Below are positions 4,290 through 6,825 of a stretch of 6,825 bases of DNA, piece by piece (the first letter of the stretch is position 1; the number at the start of each line of letters is the position of its first letter). The position numbers and the translations under genes were made by a program. The notes under the pieces were generated by a model. That model was not told the origin of the DNA and searched no databases. It saw nothing but the letters and a program-made list of their open reading frames with translations. This stretch comes from an uncultured Planctomycetaceae bacterium (GTDB lineage: Bacteria > Planctomycetota > Planctomycetia > Pirellulales > Pirellulaceae). The stretch spans positions 1 through 6,825 of the forward strand of contig CAIYOB010000778.1 in assembly GCA_903927685.1 (NCBI GenBank), given 5' to 3'.

Positions 4290-6825
4290 CTACCGCCCCA
4301 ATGACTGGCGGCATTTCTCGCGGTATTCGTTTTGGTCGCCGGCAACGTCGGCGCCGGCGGCACCGGCTTCCCAGGCTGCCCGGGCCTCCTGCGGGCGGCC
4401 CAGCGCCGCCAATGCCTGGCCGCGCCAGAATTGAGCCGGCGCTTCCTGCGGCTTGTTCGAACGGCCGACGTTCAGGTTGGCGGGATAGGTCAGGGCCGCC
4501 TCAAAGTCGGCTAACGCGCCGGCAGCATCGCTCCGCTCCAGCCGCTGGCGGCCCCGTTCGAGATGCGCCCGGTTGAACAGGCGCCAAGTGACGTCCTGGC
4601 CTTCCCAGTTGACAAAGTACGGCGCGGACTCGAGCAACTGGATGCAGTCCTCGAACCGCTGCTCGTCGACGTACGCCTGGGCCAGAAAGACGGTGATCTC
4701 GGCGCGGCGAATGCCTGCCAGCGGCATGGACTCGACCAACCGGATCGCATCGCCCCGGCGTCCGGCGGCTAGCAGGATCTCGGCCAAGTCGCGGTACAGC
4801 GTCTGGTCCGCCGGCCGCGCGGCGATGGCTTTTCGATAAGCGTCCTCGGCAGCCGCCAGATCGTCCTTGGCCGCCGCCGCCAGTCCTAGATTCCGCCAGG
4901 CGATACTCAGCTGCGGATTCAGTTTCCCCGCCGTCTGCCAAGCGGCCGTGGCTTCGTCGACCCGTCCCAGGTTGGCCAGCAGGCAGCCCAACTGCAGATG
5001 CGCTTGCCCATCGCCAGGATTGCGGCTGGCCGCAGACTGCAGAATCTCGGTTTCTTCCGGACGCGAAGCGAATACGCGGTCCCGCGACGCTTCTGCCGCC
5101 AGGGCCAGCGACTTCTGACCAGACGGTTCGTCGCCGCTCCGCGAGGCATACCACGCCAGGTAATAGAACGGCAGCCCGCTTCGCTCGACCGCCGGCACCA
5201 CGTCGACACAGCCGGCCTGGACGATCTTGGCCGCGTCCCGGAACAGCCCCAAGTCGGCAAAGACCAGGCTGGCCTCGAGCAGTTCAAACTCGTCCTCGCC
5301 CAAATAGGAACGGACACGGCGATCCAAGTCGGCAGGACTGCCGCTCTCGAGCAGCCAGGCCAGGCAGTTCGGAACGATGGCCGAAGGAGCCCGCTGGACA
5401 CGTGCCAGCGCGGCTTCCTTGGCGGCCGAGTCGCCCACGGCGTATTGAGCCAGGAGCTGGTGGTCGGCCGCGGTCGCGTCGTTGCCGTCGGCGCGGACAG
5501 CCTGGTCGAACGCTTCCAGCGCGCTGCGGAGGTCTCCCTGCCGCATGGCCGCGCGGCCTGCCAGATCGTAGCCGATCGCGACCGTTCCGGGACAGCGGGC
5601 CGCCCGATGGCCGCACCGCAGGGCCTCGGCGTCGTTGCCTAGTCGCAACTGGCTGACGCCCAGGTAATACCAACACCAGCCGTCGTCGCTGTCGCGGTCC
5701 AACGCCTTGCGGCAACGGTCGATCGCCCGCGGGTGCAGGCCGGACTCGAAGTCCAGCACGGCCAGCGCCCGCAGGGCAGCCACCTGGCCCGGATCCCGCT
5801 GCAGGGCCAGCTCATAATACTTCCGGGCCTGCCGGCGGTCGGTCGCCCGGTCGAACTTGCGGCCCTTCAAATACAGCTCTTCGGCGCTCAACGCATCATC
5901 CGGCCGCTCGGCGAACTTGGCGGGATCGGGCGGATCAACGCGGGGGATCGGCAGCGGCGTGGTAAAGGCGGCCAGCGTGAGTCCGTCCGCGCTGGTGACG
6001 GTCACGTCGATCGGTCGCTGGGGCTCGTCGGTCCAGGTCACAACCGCGGGCGTGCCGGGCGACAGATTCAGCGGCTGACGCACGAGCGGTTTTCCCTCGC
6101 GAGCCAGTACGCAGACGGCCTGGTCGTAACGCGCCGTTGCCAGCAGCCGCAGTTCCAATTGTTCGCCGCTCCGCGCTGTCTGGACCGCCAGGTTCTCGTT
6201 CGCGAACTCAAAGCCGTCGCCCAGCCCGTGGACCGGGTACCAGTACTCGCGCCAGGCGACCCGCTCGTGCGGCCCCAGCATGCCATAATCGGATTGGGTA
6301 GGCAGCGGGCCGCTCTGCACTTCGATGTACGGACCGTCATCGTCCGTCAAGTTCCGCTGGGCGACCTTGCCGAACTCCCATTCGCCCCAGGTCCAGGCTT
6401 TCTTACCGCCCAGTTCATGCGGGTTGGACACCTGCACGATCCCGCGATCGGCGTCCACCTCGTAGGCCCCGAAGAAGCCGTACGAGCAGTCCACGGCGAA
6501 CACCGAGGCGTACGTCTCGTAGTTCTTCAGCCACGTCAAGTCGCGGCCTTCGTGGACCGGCCAGCGGAAGAACTCGCGGGCGTTGTGGTCCGTCCCCAGC
6601 GTCATCGGATAGATGAACCGGGTGCCCGGCCGATTCGGAAAGGCGGTGCAGTTCCAGAAGTAATACGGATGCATGCCGTCCGTCGGGTTCTCGATCCGGA
6701 TCTGCTCGTCCAGGTAGGCCCGTCCCGGACGCAGGGTCACGCGTACGGTCCACCGGGTGCGGAAGATCTTCTCCTGGTTGGCGATCTCCAAGTAAGCCGA
6801 ACCGTCCGGATTGCGGCCGGTCAGC
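4290..6825 (-). CDS. DUF5107-like domain and TPR-repeat protein, 5' end outside the window
   Basis: The frame is open to the window edge: 11 codons lie upstream of the TTG at 6789-6791, with no stop, so the gene is 5'-truncated and that TTG is unlikely to be the start. About 845 codons are visible. Counting from the TTG, residues 1-290 are a beta-rich, Trp/Tyr-rich domain. Its segments (TVRVTLRPGRAYLDEQIRIENPT at 15-37, PYYFWNCTAFP at 42-52, WTWGEWEFG at 133-141) recall DUF5107, a family of unknown function often joined to TPRs. Residues 301-436 and 590-820 are TPR helices, for example AEELYLKGRKFDRATDRRQA, AWRNLGLAAAAKDDLAAAED and AQFWRGQALAALGRPQEARA. The middle part (450-590) is a more degenerate helical repeat region. 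TPRs imply protein-protein contacts; any sugar-related role for the beta domain is only a guess. A signal peptide cannot be judged without the N-terminus. It ends 436 nt before groEL and is probably not functionally tied to it. Confidence 0.88.
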   Translation of the reverse strand, partial: LTGRNPDGSAYLEIANQEKIFRTRWTVRVTLRPGRAYLDEQIRIENPTDGMHPYYFWNCTAFPNRPGTRFIYPMTLGTDHNAREFFRWPVHEGRDLTWLKNYETYASVFAVDCSYGFFGAYEVDADRGIVQVSNPHELGGKKAWTWGEWEFGKVAQRNLTDDDGPYIEVQSGPLPTQSDYGMLGPHERVAWREYWYPVHGLGDGFEFANENLAVQTARSGEQLELRLLATARYDQAVCVLAREGKPLVRQPLNLSPGTPAVVTWTDEPQRPIDVTVTSADGLTLAAFTTPLPIPRVDPPDPAKFAERPDDALSAEELYLKGRKFDRATDRRQARKYYELALQRDPGQVAALRALAVLDFESGLHPRAIDRCRKALDRDSDDGWCWYYLGVSQLRLGNDAEALRCGHRAARCPGTVAIGYDLAGRAAMRQGDLRSALEAFDQAVRADGNDATAADHQLLAQYAVGDSAAKEAALARVQRAPSAIVPNCLAWLLESGSPADLDRRVRSYLGEDEFELLEASLVFADLGLFRDAAKIVQAGCVDVVPAVERSGLPFYYLAWYASRSGDEPSGQKSLALAAEASRDRVFASRPEETEILQSAASRNPGDGQAHLQLGCLLANLGRVDEATAAWQTAGKLNPQLSIAWRNLGLAAAAKDDLAAAEDAYRKAIAARPADQTLYRDLAEILLAAGRRGDAIRLVESMPLAGIRRAEITVFLAQAYVDEQRFEDCIQLLESAPYFVNWEGQDVTWRLFNRAHLERGRQRLERSDAAGALADFEAALTYPANLNVGRSNKPQEAPAQFWRGQALAALGRPQEARAAWEAGAAGADVAGDQNEYREKCRQSLGR

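Noticed and set aside
4032..4304. 90-codon plus-strand frame in the leader
   Set aside because: No ribosome site or recognisable protein; it runs into the end of the TPR gene on the opposite strand.

Overview
The window is a GC-rich bacterial stretch in which every convincing gene lies on the minus strand. Transcription therefore runs from high to low coordinates. The gene content is a GroEL - GroES - GroEL cluster preceded by a large tetratricopeptide (TPR) protein with an N-terminal DUF5107-like beta domain. That combination, plus the GroEL N-terminus [16 protein letters not shown], resembles Planctomycetota (Pirellulales-like). The taxon is inferred from protein flavour only and is not proven by the sequence.

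Layout in transcription order: (1) 6825-4290 is the 3' part of a DUF5107/TPR protein gene, open at the window edge. (2) 4289-3854 is a 436-nt noncoding leader, lower in GC than its surroundings. It holds a hairpin after the TPR gene, two pairs of direct repeats with periods of 19 and 20 bp, a 10-bp palindrome, and a U-rich tract that can pair with the whole Shine-Dalgarno sequence of the first groEL (a candidate RNA thermometer). No CIRCE (HrcA) operator is visible. (3) 3853-2168 is a GroEL with the GGM-repeat tail. (4) 2109-1810 is GroES, 58 nt downstream. (5) 1809-1639 is a 171-nt spacer packed with inverted repeats. (6) 1638-19 is a second, divergent GroEL without a GGM tail. Eighteen bases remain after its stop.

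The three chaperonin genes plausibly form one heat-responsive transcription unit. Two different 14-mer-forming subunits would share a single co-chaperonin encoded between them. The order is inverted relative to the classical groES-groEL operon. The paralogues have kept their ATPase residues but differ in the substrate-binding face (the first has F and H where the second has the canonical Y and Y) and in their C-terminal tails, which suggests divided client ranges. The structured spacer before the second groEL could set a different dosage for it. The TPR gene is probably a separate unit, because a long gap with hairpin potential separates it from groEL.
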